A stretch of DNA of 24,910 nucleotides from Erythrobacter donghaensis (GTDB lineage: Bacteria; Pseudomonadota; Alphaproteobacteria; Sphingomonadales; Sphingomonadaceae): positions 1 through 24,910 of the forward strand of contig NZ_LSJS01000141.1 of assembly GCF_001557325.1 (NCBI RefSeq). Direction: 5' to 3'. The notes under the pieces are model-generated. The model saw nothing but the letters and a program-made list of their open reading frames with translations, was not told the DNA's origin and did not search any database. Every line of letters starts with the position of its first letter. The stretch's first letter is position 1. Below are positions 18,548 to 24,910 of this stretch, one piece after another. The translations under genes were made by a program, and so were the position numbers.

Positions 18548-18916
18548 GTGGCTCGTATTGCCGGGGTCAATATCCCCACCAACAAGCGCGTGATCATCGC
18601 GCTGACCTATATTCACGGGATCGGTCGCACGACCGCCGTCCAGATCGCCGACAAGCTGGGCATTGCGCACACTGCGCGCGTGCAGGATCTCTCGGATGAA
18701 GAGATTCTGCGCATCCGCGAAACCATCGATGCCGACTTCACCGTGGAAGGCGACCTGCGTCGCCAGACCGCGATGAACATCAAGCGCCTGATGGACCTGC
18801 GTGCTTATCGCGGCCTGCGTCACCGCTCGGGCCTGCCCGTCCGCGGCCAGCGCACCCACACCAACGCCCGCACCCGCAAGGGCAAGGCCAAGCCCATCGC
18901 GGGCAAGAAGAAGTAA
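18548..18916 (+). CDS. rpsM: 30S ribosomal protein S13
   Basis: S13 lies in the 30S head, bridges to L5 and contacts P-site tRNA with its C-terminal tail. The 122-aa product begins (V/M)[29 protein letters not shown], includes a helix-hairpin-helix-like part, and ends [32 protein letters not shown]. The start codon is GTG, supported by GGAGA five bases before it and by the family N-terminus. It is the first gene of the alpha group. Confidence 0.98.
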   Translation: MARIAGVNIPTNKRVIIALTYIHGIGRTTAVQIADKLGIAHTARVQDLSDEEILRIRETIDADFTVEGDLRRQTAMNIKRLMDLRAYRGLRHRSGLPVRGQRTHTNARTRKGKAKPIAGKKK

Positions 18917-18920
18917 GCTG

Positions 18921-18947
18921 GCGGGCCTCAGGGCTTTCCCGCTTTTT
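18921..18947 (+). terminator. Terminator-like hairpin between rpsM and rpsK
   Basis: GCGGG (18921-18925) pairs with CCCGC (18938-18942), with a 12-base loop that may itself fold (GGG with CCC), followed directly by TTTTT (18943-18947). As it lies inside the operon, it should be leaky or conditional if it acts at all. A weak stem keeps confidence low. Confidence 0.4.
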
Positions 18948-18976
18948 CCTTCTTACGAGCTAGAGGAATATAGACA

Positions 18977-19366
18977 ATGGCACGCGAACCAGGCCGTATC
19001 CGGCGCCGTGACAAGAAGAACATCACCAGCGGCGTTGCGCATATCAACGCCAGTTTCAACAACACCATGATCACCATCACCGACGCGCAGGGCAATGCCA
19101 TCTCGTGGTCGTCCGCCGGGATGATGGGCTTCAAGGGGAGCCGCAAGTCGACGCCCTACGCCGCGCAGGTTGCCGCCGACGATGCCGGCAAGAAGGCCGC
19201 CGAACACGGCGTGCGCACGCTCGAGGTCGAAGTGAAGGGCCCGGGCTCGGGCCGCGAAAGCGCGCTGCGCGGGCTTGCGGCTGTCGGTTTCAACATTACC
19301 TCGATCCGCGACGTCACCCCGATCCCGCACAACGGGGTCCGTCCGTCCAAGCGTCGCCGCGTCTGA
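18977..19366 (+). CDS. rpsK: 30S ribosomal protein S11
   Basis: S11 is in the 30S platform and lines the E-site mRNA path. The 129-aa product matches E. coli in length and has [55 protein letters not shown] and the end [18 protein letters not shown]. The Asn-Gly of PHNG corresponds to the site converted to isoaspartate in E. coli S11. AGAGGA (18962-18967) precedes the ATG. Confidence 0.98.
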   Translation: MAREPGRIRRRDKKNITSGVAHINASFNNTMITITDAQGNAISWSSAGMMGFKGSRKSTPYAAQVAADDAGKKAAEHGVRTLEVEVKGPGSGRESALRGLAAVGFNITSIRDVTPIPHNGVRPSKRRRV

Positions 19367-19376
19367 TCCGCCGGGA

Positions 19377-19403
19377 TGGCGGCGGCAACGCGTGTCGCCG
19401 CCA
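19377..19403 (+). promoter_or_regulatory. Stem-loop in the rpsK-rpoA gap
   Basis: TGGCGGCGGC (19377-19386) pairs with GTCGCCGCCA (19394-19403), ten pairs with one G-U, around AACGCGT. A small palindrome CCCGATCGGG (19404-19413) follows. There is no T-run. It could stabilise or separate the ribosomal from the polymerase part of the mRNA. Confidence 0.45.
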
Positions 19404-19488
19404 CCCGATCGGGTCTGATGCCGCGTCGCTCATGCGCATCCGGCCCGCCCAAGTTTGAACCGCCCACAAGGCGAATTAGGGGATATCC

Positions 19489-20544
19489 ATGTCCGTCAAC
19501 ACCAAGAACTGGCAGGAACTCAAGAAACCCAACTCCCTGGAAATCAAGGACGGCGGCGATCGTCAGCGCAAGGCGACCTTCGTGGCCGAACCGCTCGAGC
19601 GGGGCTTCGGCCTGACGCTCGGCAACGCGCTGCGCCGGGTGCTGCTCTCGAGCCTGCAGGGCGCCGCGATCACCTCGATCAAGATCGAGAACGTGCTGCA
19701 CGAATTCTCGAGCCTCGCGGGCGTGCGTGAGGACGTCACCGACATCGTCCTCAACGTCAAGCAGATCGCGCTCAAGATGGAAGGCGAGGGCCCCAAGCGG
19801 CTGCAGCTTTCGGCCACCGGCCCGGGCGCGGTCAAGGCGGGTGACATCGCCGTCACCGGCGACATCGAGGTGATGAACAAGGACCTCGTGATCTGCCAGC
19901 TCGATGAAGGCGCGACGCTCAACATGGAGCTCACCGCCGACACGGGCAAGGGCTACAGCCCGGCCGTGCAGAACCGTCCGGCCGATGCGCCGATCGGCCT
20001 GATCCCGGTCGACTCGCTCTACTCGCCCGTGCGTCAGGTCAGCTACAAGGTCGAGAACGCCCGCGTCGGGCAGGAGCTCGATTACGACAAGCTCTCGCTG
20101 ACCGTCGAGACCGATGGCACCGTTACCCCGGAAGACGCCGTGGCCTATGCCGCGCGCATCCTCCAGGACCAGCTGACGCTGTTCGTCCACTTCGAGGACG
20201 GCATCCCGCAGCCGGTCGGCCAGATGATCGGTCACGCGGTTCAGCCCGAAGAGAGCGACGCCAACCAGCTCAACCGCTACCTCCTCAAGAAGGTCGACGA
20301 GCTGGAACTGTCGGTGCGTTCGGCCAACTGCCTCAAGAACGACAACATCATCTACATCGGCGATCTGGTCCAGAAGACCGAAGCCGAGATGCTGCGCACG
20401 CCGAACTTCGGCCGCAAGTCGCTCAATGAGATCAAGGAAGTGCTCTCGAGCATGGGCCTGCGTCTGGGCATGGACATCCCCGGCTGGCCGCCCGAGAACA
20501 TCGAAGAGATGGCCAAGAAGTTGGAACAGGAACTTCTCGGGTAA
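19489..20544 (+). CDS. rpoA: DNA-directed RNA polymerase subunit alpha
   Basis: Alpha dimerises to start RNA polymerase assembly and its C-terminal domain touches UP elements and activators. The 351-aa protein has the N-terminal assembly motif [20 protein letters not shown], a middle domain with the usual [16 protein letters not shown] region, a linker near 240, and a C-terminal domain with SVRSANCL (the Arg near 277 matches E. coli Arg265) and [24 protein letters not shown]. coli alpha has 329 residues; the extra length is mostly an N-terminal segment and the end. TAGGGGAT precedes the ATG. It is in the conserved rpsK-rpoA-rplQ order. Confidence 0.99.
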   Translation: MSVNTKNWQELKKPNSLEIKDGGDRQRKATFVAEPLERGFGLTLGNALRRVLLSSLQGAAITSIKIENVLHEFSSLAGVREDVTDIVLNVKQIALKMEGEGPKRLQLSATGPGAVKAGDIAVTGDIEVMNKDLVICQLDEGATLNMELTADTGKGYSPAVQNRPADAPIGLIPVDSLYSPVRQVSYKVENARVGQELDYDKLSLTVETDGTVTPEDAVAYAARILQDQLTLFVHFEDGIPQPVGQMIGHAVQPEESDANQLNRYLLKKVDELELSVRSANCLKNDNIIYIGDLVQKTEAEMLRTPNFGRKSLNEIKEVLSSMGLRLGMDIPGWPPENIEEMAKKLEQELLG

Positions 20545-20660
20545 GCATTTCGGGAGCCCCTGCGACAGCGGGGGCTCACCATATGGGCGAAGGTGGCAGC
20601 CCTGACGGCCACCAGCACTGGGCTACCTGACACGGGCCCTTTTCGAACGGAGTAAAGATT
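20545..20660 (+). promoter_or_regulatory. Structured gap between rpoA and rplQ
   Basis: A 10-bp stem, 20554-20563 with 20568-20577 (loop GACA, one G-U), lies just after rpoA. A second stem, GGTGGC (20592-20597) with GCCACC (20608-20613), follows. There is no T-run after the first. The Shine-Dalgarno of rplQ is ACGGAG (20647-20652). The spacing suggests mRNA processing or adjustment of L17 expression relative to rpoA. Confidence 0.45.
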
Positions 20661-21080
20661 ATGCGTCATGGTATTTCGGGCCGCAAGCTGGGCCGCCGCA
20701 CGGGTCACCGCAACGCCCTGTTCCGCAACATGGCCGCCGCGCTGATCAAGCACGAGCAGATCAAGACCACGCTGCCCAAGGCCAAGGAACTGCGCCCCTA
20801 TATCGAAAAGCTGATCACGCTCGCCAAGCGTGGCGGCCTGTCGAACCGTCGTCTCGCGATGAGCCGTCTGGGTGACGAGGCGCAGCTCAAGAAGCTCTTC
20901 GAAGTGCTCGCCGAGCGTTACGCTGACCGTGAAGGCGGCTACACCCGCGTCCTGCGCGCCGGCGTGCGCCCGGGCGATGCGGTGCAGATGGCGATCATCG
21001 AGCTCGTCGACCGTGACGAGAGCGCCCGCGGTCAAGATTCGGGCCCGGTCGCATCGGAAGACGAATACGAAGACGCGTAA
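20661..21080 (+). CDS. rplQ: 50S ribosomal protein L17
   Basis: L17 binds the 50S solvent side near the tunnel exit. The 139-aa product starts [46 protein letters not shown], the core diagnostic of the family, and ends with an acidic tail ASEDEYEDA beyond the E. coli length of 127. It is the last gene of the alpha group and is followed by a terminator. Confidence 0.98.
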   Translation: MRHGISGRKLGRRTGHRNALFRNMAAALIKHEQIKTTLPKAKELRPYIEKLITLAKRGGLSNRRLAMSRLGDEAQLKKLFEVLAERYADREGGYTRVLRAGVRPGDAVQMAIIELVDRDESARGQDSGPVASEDEYEDA

Positions 21081-21104
21081 GCCGCGGCTTCCACGAGACA
21101 AGGC

Positions 21105-21142
21105 AAGGGCCGGGGCGAAAGCGCTTCCGGCCCTTTCCTTTT
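21105..21142 (+). terminator. Intrinsic terminator after rplQ
   Basis: AAGGGCCGG (21105-21113) pairs with CCGGCCCTT (21127-21135) around a 13-base loop containing GCGAAAGC, followed by TCCTTTT. A 9-bp G+C-rich stem with T-rich tail fits Rho-independent termination of the alpha operon, 25 bases after the stop. Confidence 0.8.
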
Positions 21143-21168
21143 GCGCCGCTGCCGATAGGCTGCGCGCC

Positions 21169-22551
21169 ATGATCCGCACCGCCCTTGCAGCCACAGCGCT
21201 GTTTCTCGCCGCCGTTCCTACCACTGCCCAGAACCAGCAGGAAGCGCTCGATGCGCGCTACGACCGCGCGCTTGCGGCGGGTTACAAGGCTTTGATGCTG
21301 TGCAGCGCGATTGCCAATGCCGAGGCGAACGGCACGACGCGCTCTCCGGAGAGCGTGGCGCGCTGGGAGCTCACCGGCATCCAGTCGCCGCTCGATGCCA
21401 TCGTGCGCGAGCTCGATCACCGGATTGTCCGCGGCGAGGATGGCGGCCTGCTGAGCGTCGCAGTCGAGTGGTCTGGGGCACTGCCGCCGCGGGTCGCCAG
21501 CCATTCCGGCGGGGAGGGGTGCCGCCTCGCCCCGATCGGAACCGTCCTCGAGCTACCCGAAGGTGCGGCGGTCGAGCCCGCAGCCGCTGCGGGCGAGCCG
21601 GGCAGCGTGCTTTCGATCCAAAGCCGCTCGGAGGCGTCACCTGCGCTGATTGCGGCGATGTTCGGCGCTTTCGAGAGCCGCTATGGCGAGGGTTCGCGCA
21701 CCACGGCGGTCGTTGTTTCGAGCCCTGGCAACGGCCTCTCACTCTACCATTCTGAATTCGACACGGACGTGCCGCAGCGGACCTGGTCGGTCGCCAAGAG
21801 CATCGCGGCAACGCTGGTGGGCGCGGCGGTCTATCGCGGGGAGGCGGACGTCCAGGCCTCGGCCGGGCTGGGTGTGGACAAGACCGACCCGCGCCGCTCC
21901 ATCACCATCGATCACCTGCTGCGCATGGCCTCAGGGCGCTATTCCGACACCCCGGGCAACCGCACCGATCCGCTTTACTGGGGTGGGGGAACGGTGGACG
22001 AGGTCGCGCTCGACTGGCCGCTGATCGATCGGCCTGGTGCCACTTATCGCTACGCCAACAACGACACGCTCGCCGCCATCGCCGCCATCAGGGCGACGTT
22101 CGAGGCCCATCCCCCGGCCGACTTCTTCGCCAGGCTGGGGATGGAGCACACCGTGGCCGAAACCGACGCGCAGGGCGGCTACATCCTCTCCAGCCAGGTC
22201 TGGACCACAGCGCATGACCTCGCGAAGTTCGGACAGCTCTACCTCGACGACGGCAAGCTGCCCGATGGCACCCGCATCCTGCCCGAGGGCTGGGTGAAGT
22301 ATGTCACCACCCCCTCAGGCCCGCAGCCGCCGACGGGCACCTTCGGCTACGGGGCGGGGTTCTGGCTCCTCAACAAGGAGGAAGGCGTGCCGTCCGACAC
22401 CTTCGCCGCCATCGGCAACCGCGGGCAATATGTGGTGATCGTCCCCTCGCGCAAGGTCGTGATCGTGCGGCGCGGGGAGGATCCGGTGGGGAGCGGGTTC
22501 GATATCGCCTCCTTCACCCGCGATGTGCTGGCGGCGCTTCCGGCGGAGTAA
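21169..22551 (+). CDS. Exported serine hydrolase, beta-lactamase/esterase (class C-like) fold
   Basis: The 460-aa product has a signal peptide (1-20, ending PTTA), then about 150 residues with no motif I recognise, followed by a serine hydrolase domain. Within this domain SVAK (207-210) supplies the Ser-x-x-Lys nucleophile and base, LLRMASGRYSDTPG (about 250-263) the usual helix, YAN (295-297) the second motif, and GNRGQ (416-420) the third, in which the KTG of true beta-lactamases is replaced, as in esterases and NylB-like 6-aminohexanoate hydrolases. Activity on an ester or amide in the periplasm is inferred; the substrate is unknown, and beta-lactam resistance should not be assumed. Its own promoter is not evident in the 88 bases after rplQ. 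The start at 21169 is chosen for the signal peptide; the Shine-Dalgarno is weak. Confidence 0.88.
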   Translation: MIRTALAATALFLAAVPTTAQNQQEALDARYDRALAAGYKALMLCSAIANAEANGTTRSPESVARWELTGIQSPLDAIVRELDHRIVRGEDGGLLSVAVEWSGALPPRVASHSGGEGCRLAPIGTVLELPEGAAVEPAAAAGEPGSVLSIQSRSEASPALIAAMFGAFESRYGEGSRTTAVVVSSPGNGLSLYHSEFDTDVPQRTWSVAKSIAATLVGAAVYRGEADVQASAGLGVDKTDPRRSITIDHLLRMASGRYSDTPGNRTDPLYWGGGTVDEVALDWPLIDRPGATYRYANNDTLAAIAAIRATFEAHPPADFFARLGMEHTVAETDAQGGYILSSQVWTTAHDLAKFGQLYLDDGKLPDGTRILPEGWVKYVTTPSGPQPPTGTFGYGAGFWLLNKEEGVPSDTFAAIGNRGQYVVIVPSRKVVIVRRGEDPVGSGFDIASFTRDVLAALPAE

Positions 22552-22737
22552 GTTCACCTGATACATGCGGTCGCCGCCTGTGTGCGCGTGTCACATTGCG
22601 ACCAATCGTTCATCTAAAACGCTTTTTAAATTAACAACACCTGTCACGCCAATTCAGGCAAGCCTCACGCCGAATCGCGCAAAACGCTCCTCGACACCCC
22701 GCAATCACGCGCGCGGTGCCAGACGAGGAATGCTCCG
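22552..22737 (+). promoter_or_regulatory. AT-rich upstream region of the first paralogue
   Basis: Bases 22609-22650 are clearly A+T-richer than the surroundings (CTTTTTAAATTAACAAC at 22622-22638), which fits a promoter/UP-element zone. TTGCGA (22596-22601) is a possible -35, but I could not find a good -10 at 16-18 bases. GAGGA (22725-22729) is the Shine-Dalgarno for the gene at 22738. Confidence 0.35.
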
Positions 22738-23277
22738 ATGACCACCAAGACCAACCGGCTGGCCTCCGGCACCATGGCCCGGCTCGCTCTCGGCGCGGTG
22801 GCTGCCACCGCCCTGACCGCAGCCTCCGTCACCCCCGCCATGGCGCGCGACCACCGCGACCGCGATGGCATCAGCGCGGGCGAGATCATCGCCGGCGCGG
22901 TGGTGATCGGCGGGATTGCCGCGCTTGCGGGTGCCTTCGACGGCGACCGCGGCCGTGACCGCTACGACTACCGCGACGGATATCGCGGCGACCGCTACGA
23001 CTATCGCGGCGGCTACGGCTTCGCGGGCGGCCCGCGTGCGGCGGTCGACCGCTGCGTGCGCGCTGCCGAGAACCAGGCGCGGCGCTTCGGCGGCTACCGC
23101 TATGCCGACGTGATCGACGTGCGCGACATCGACCGCACCCGCGACGGCTTCCGTGTCCGCGGCCGGATCGATGTCGGCGGCGGCTGGGGCCGGAATGACC
23201 GTGGTAGCTTCACCTGCCGGGTCGACGGAAGGGGCGCGCCCTTCATCGACTTCGACGGCATCCGGCGCCTGCGCTGA
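22738..23277 (+). CDS. Exported Arg/Gly/Tyr-rich protein, paralogue 1
   Basis: The function is unknown. The 179-aa product has an N-terminal export signal ending AMA (residue 36), a short hydrophobic and glycine-rich segment ISAGEIIAGAVVIGGIAALAGA (45-66), then an Arg/Asp/Tyr/Gly-rich linker with the repeat DRYDYR (74-79 and 85-90). The C-terminal domain (about 101-175) starts AVDRC and contains two cysteines (106 and 160) that could form a periplasmic disulphide. The same layout recurs in the next gene. The start is supported by GAGGA 8 bases ahead. Similar proteins are common as hypothetical envelope proteins of sphingomonads, from memory. Confidence 0.8.
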   Translation: MTTKTNRLASGTMARLALGAVAATALTAASVTPAMARDHRDRDGISAGEIIAGAVVIGGIAALAGAFDGDRGRDRYDYRDGYRGDRYDYRGGYGFAGGPRAAVDRCVRAAENQARRFGGYRYADVIDVRDIDRTRDGFRVRGRIDVGGGWGRNDRGSFTCRVDGRGAPFIDFDGIRRLR

Positions 23278-23335
23278 CCGTCAACCTGATCCCCTCGCGC
23301 GCGGTGTTCCTGCCTTTTCGCCGCGCGCATCCTCC

Positions 23336-23370
23336 CCGCCCCGCCGCCGTCCACCCGGCGCGCGGGGCGG
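23336..23370 (+). other. Strong G+C hairpin between the two paralogues
   Basis: CCGCCCCGC (23336-23344) pairs with GCGGGGCGG (23362-23370), extended by CGCCG (23345-23349) with CGGCG (23356-23360), with one bulged C at 23361 and a 6-base loop. There is no T-run. It may end or protect the upstream mRNA. The rest of the 204-base gap shows nothing clear apart from the strong Shine-Dalgarno AGGAGGAG (23467-23474). Confidence 0.5.
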
Positions 23371-23481
23371 CACTTGTGCGCCTCCGCGCGGTTCAGCCCA
23401 GCGCAAGCTCGCCACGGCTAGTCCTGCGGATCATCCGGGCGTTGGTGGGCGCCGGGCCCATGAACAGGAGGAGAGCGCATC

Positions 23482-24363
23482 ATGGCTCTGACATTGCGCG
23501 CGGGGCTGCTCGCCGCAGCACTGGCTGGCACCACCCTTCTTACCGCCCCCGCCGCGGCCGCGCCGCTCGCACCCGGTAGCGCGGTATCGACCTATTTCGC
23601 CCCCTCGGCTTTCGACCCCGCTGCCGAGACGGCGCAGTGGGGCTGCCGCCGCTATTGCGGCTGGGGTCGGGGCTGGGGCCGCCGGGGCTGGCGCGGTGGC
23701 TGGCGCCGCAACCGGATCGATGCGGGCGACGTGCTGATCGGCGCCGCGATCATCGGCGGGGCGCTCGCCATCGCCGATTCCCAGCGCCGTCGCGAACGCG
23801 AGCGCGAGGTCGTGGTGATCGAGCGCGACCTGCGCTACCGTGACAGCGATCCCGACCGGGACCGCCGCGATGTGCGCCGGTCGGGCTCCTCGGGCCTCGA
23901 CAGCGCGGTCGACATGTGTCTCGACCGGATCGAGCGCGACGTCCGGGTCGACAGCGTCGATAATGTCCAGCGCACTGCGAGCGGCTGGGAGGTGACGGGC
24001 GCCATCTTCAACGGTGCGCCGTTCCGCTGCCGGATCGGCAATGACGGGCGGATCGACCGGATCGACTATGACGGCGCTTTCGGCGCGGGCGGCTGGGGCG
24101 AGCCCCAGACCGCGGCCGAACAGCCCGCCGCGGGGCAGTGGGACGCCCGGGCCTACGCCGCCGCGCGCGCTGGCCTTGGGGGGACGGTGCGCCCCGACAT
24201 GGCGGTGCAGGAGACCGAGGTGCGCGGCGGCCTGGCGGTGGCCCCGACCGGCGCGCCTGCCGCAGCGCCCGCAGCAGCCGCTGGCGCGCTTCCGGCCTAT
24301 CCCGGCGGGCCGATCCCCGGCGAGGTCATCCCCGAGACGCTGGAAGAGGCGACCGGCGGCTAG
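23482..24363 (+). CDS. Exported Gly/Arg/Trp-rich protein, paralogue 2
   Basis: The function is unknown. The 293-aa product has a signal peptide (1-27, ending AAAA), a Trp/Gly/Arg-rich stretch WGCRRYCGWGRGWGRRGWRGGWRR (53-76, key residues Cys55 and Cys59), a short hydrophobic segment AGDVLIGAAIIGGALAIA (81-98), an Arg/Glu-rich linker, then the domain shared with the preceding gene (AVDMC at 142-146 to Cys183, with DRIDYDG after it). A Pro/Ala-rich C-terminal part of about 100 residues is absent from its neighbour. The ATG has a very strong Shine-Dalgarno (AGGAGGAG). Its TAG stop shares the bases CTAG with the stop of the opposing gene. Confidence 0.8.
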   Translation: MALTLRAGLLAAALAGTTLLTAPAAAAPLAPGSAVSTYFAPSAFDPAAETAQWGCRRYCGWGRGWGRRGWRGGWRRNRIDAGDVLIGAAIIGGALAIADSQRRREREREVVVIERDLRYRDSDPDRDRRDVRRSGSSGLDSAVDMCLDRIERDVRVDSVDNVQRTASGWEVTGAIFNGAPFRCRIGNDGRIDRIDYDGAFGAGGWGEPQTAAEQPAAGQWDARAYAAARAGLGGTVRPDMAVQETEVRGGLAVAPTGAPAAAPAAAAGALPAYPGGPIPGEVIPETLEEATGG

Positions 24364-24910
24364 TCCCCGCCGCCGCGCTCGCCGCCATAGCTCGGAAGGC
24401 CCCATTCCCAGCGGATTGCCGCGCTCCTTAGCGCGAATCCGCAGGCAAAGGCGAAGCCCCAGGCGAACTCGCCCGGAAGGCCGAGCGGGGCCATCGCCAG
24501 CATCCCCGCAACGCTCAGCGCCGAGGTCAATGCGGCGGGGGTGACGTAGAGTTCGGGGCTCATGATGATCGAGGGGCGGCCTGCGACCACGTCGCGGATG
24601 ATCCCCCCGACGCAGCCGGTGATCACGCCCATCAGCGCGGCGGGAACCGGCGGGATTCCGTAGGCGAGCGCCTTCGCGCTGCCGAGCACGGCATAGGCAG
24701 CGAGCCCCGCACCGTCGGCATAGGCGAAGCCCTTGCCCTCCCACCAGCGCACCGGCGTGAACCACGCGATCAGCGCCGTGCCGAGGCAGACGGCGGCGAC
24801 CCAAGGATCGTCGATCCAGAACACCGGCGCGCGGATCAGCAGATCGCGCACCGTGCCGCCGCCCACGCCCGTCACCAGCGCGAAGAAGGCCATGGTGACG
24901 AAGGTCTGCC
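24360..24910 (-). CDS. TRIC/UPF0126 family membrane protein (5' end outside the window)
   Basis: Homologues are trimeric intracellular cation channel-like or YicG-type inner membrane proteins of about 200 residues with two three-helix repeats. The visible part reads from the right edge through QTFVTMAFFALVTGVGGGTVRDLL, the first repeat signature, and CVGGIIRDVVAG in the second, followed by two further hydrophobic stretches and a short polar tail (YGGERGGGD). The frame stays open through the end of the window, so I treat it as truncated there; the internal ATG at 24893 is probably not the true start. The transported substrate is unknown: cation channel activity has been shown for some prokaryotic TRIC proteins, and glycine transport has been proposed for others. 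It is convergent with the preceding gene. Confidence 0.85.
   Translation of the reverse strand, partial: QTFVTMAFFALVTGVGGGTVRDLLIRAPVFWIDDPWVAAVCLGTALIAWFTPVRWWEGKGFAYADGAGLAAYAVLGSAKALAYGIPPVPAALMGVITGCVGGIIRDVVAGRPSIIMSPELYVTPAALTSALSVAGMLAMAPLGLPGEFAWGFAFACGFALRSAAIRWEWGLPSYGGERGGGD

Noticed and set aside
21169..22551. Reading the serine hydrolase as an antibiotic-resistance beta-lactamase
   Set aside because: The KTG motif is replaced by a GNRGQ segment and the sequence resembles the esterase/amidase side of the superfamily, so a resistance role is not supported.
23431..24804. A 457-codon minus-strand open frame covering paralogue 2 and the TRIC gene
   Set aside because: It is in a different frame from the clear TRIC/UPF0126 sequence and opposes a gene with signal peptide and strong Shine-Dalgarno, so it is a shadow.

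Overview
The window is high in G+C and contains the str-S10-spc-alpha ribosomal protein cluster of an alphaproteobacterium. Four things point to Sphingomonadales, probably the Erythrobacter group: the gene order (secY followed by adk, then rpsM-rpsK-rpoA-rplQ, with no rpmJ or infA between them), the RG-rich N-terminal extension of S5, a zinc-type Adk, and REP-like palindromes common in sphingomonad genomes. The family-level placement is inference from memory of these families.

Layout. 1-180: non-coding lead-in with an interspersed palindrome. 181-4693: str group (rpsL, rpsG, fusA, tuf), ending at a strong intrinsic terminator (4730-4768). 4769-5024: a well-formed promoter and a leader of about 150 nt carrying a UUCG-capped hairpin and a second terminator-like hairpin. 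5025-10485: S10 group (rpsJ, rplC, rplD, rplW, rplB, rpsS, rplV, rpsC, rplP, rpmC, rpsQ). 10562-17286: spc group (rplN, rplX, rplE, rpsN, rpsH, rplF, rplR, rpsE, rpmD, rplO, secY, adk). 17373-18251: an exported SRPBCC-fold protein with an Ala/Pro-rich tail, inserted between adk and rpsM. 18548-21080: alpha group (rpsM, rpsK, rpoA, rplQ), preceded by a candidate promoter and closed by an intrinsic terminator. 21169-24910: ordinary chromosomal genes, namely an exported serine hydrolase, two tandem exported proteins sharing a small two-cysteine C-terminal domain, and a convergent TRIC/UPF0126-type membrane protein cut off by the window edge.

The core genes make ribosome parts, two translation GTPases, the SecYEG channel subunit, adenylate kinase and the RNA polymerase alpha subunit. 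Spacing within the S10 and spc groups is tight: five 1-8 base overlaps point to translational coupling. Several gaps are much longer, and most of these hold stable stem-loops: rpsL-rpsG, rpsG-fusA, fusA-tuf, tuf-rpsJ, rpsJ-rplC, rpmD-rplO, rplO-secY, rpsM-rpsK, rpsK-rpoA and rpoA-rplQ. These are the best places to look for undescribed regulation. I see no CRISPR, tRNA, rRNA, insertion sequence or phage gene. Most of the window is canonical; the items most worth a second look are the S10 leader, the structured str and rpsJ-rplC spacers, the natural Arg88 in S12, and the tandem paralogues at the right end.
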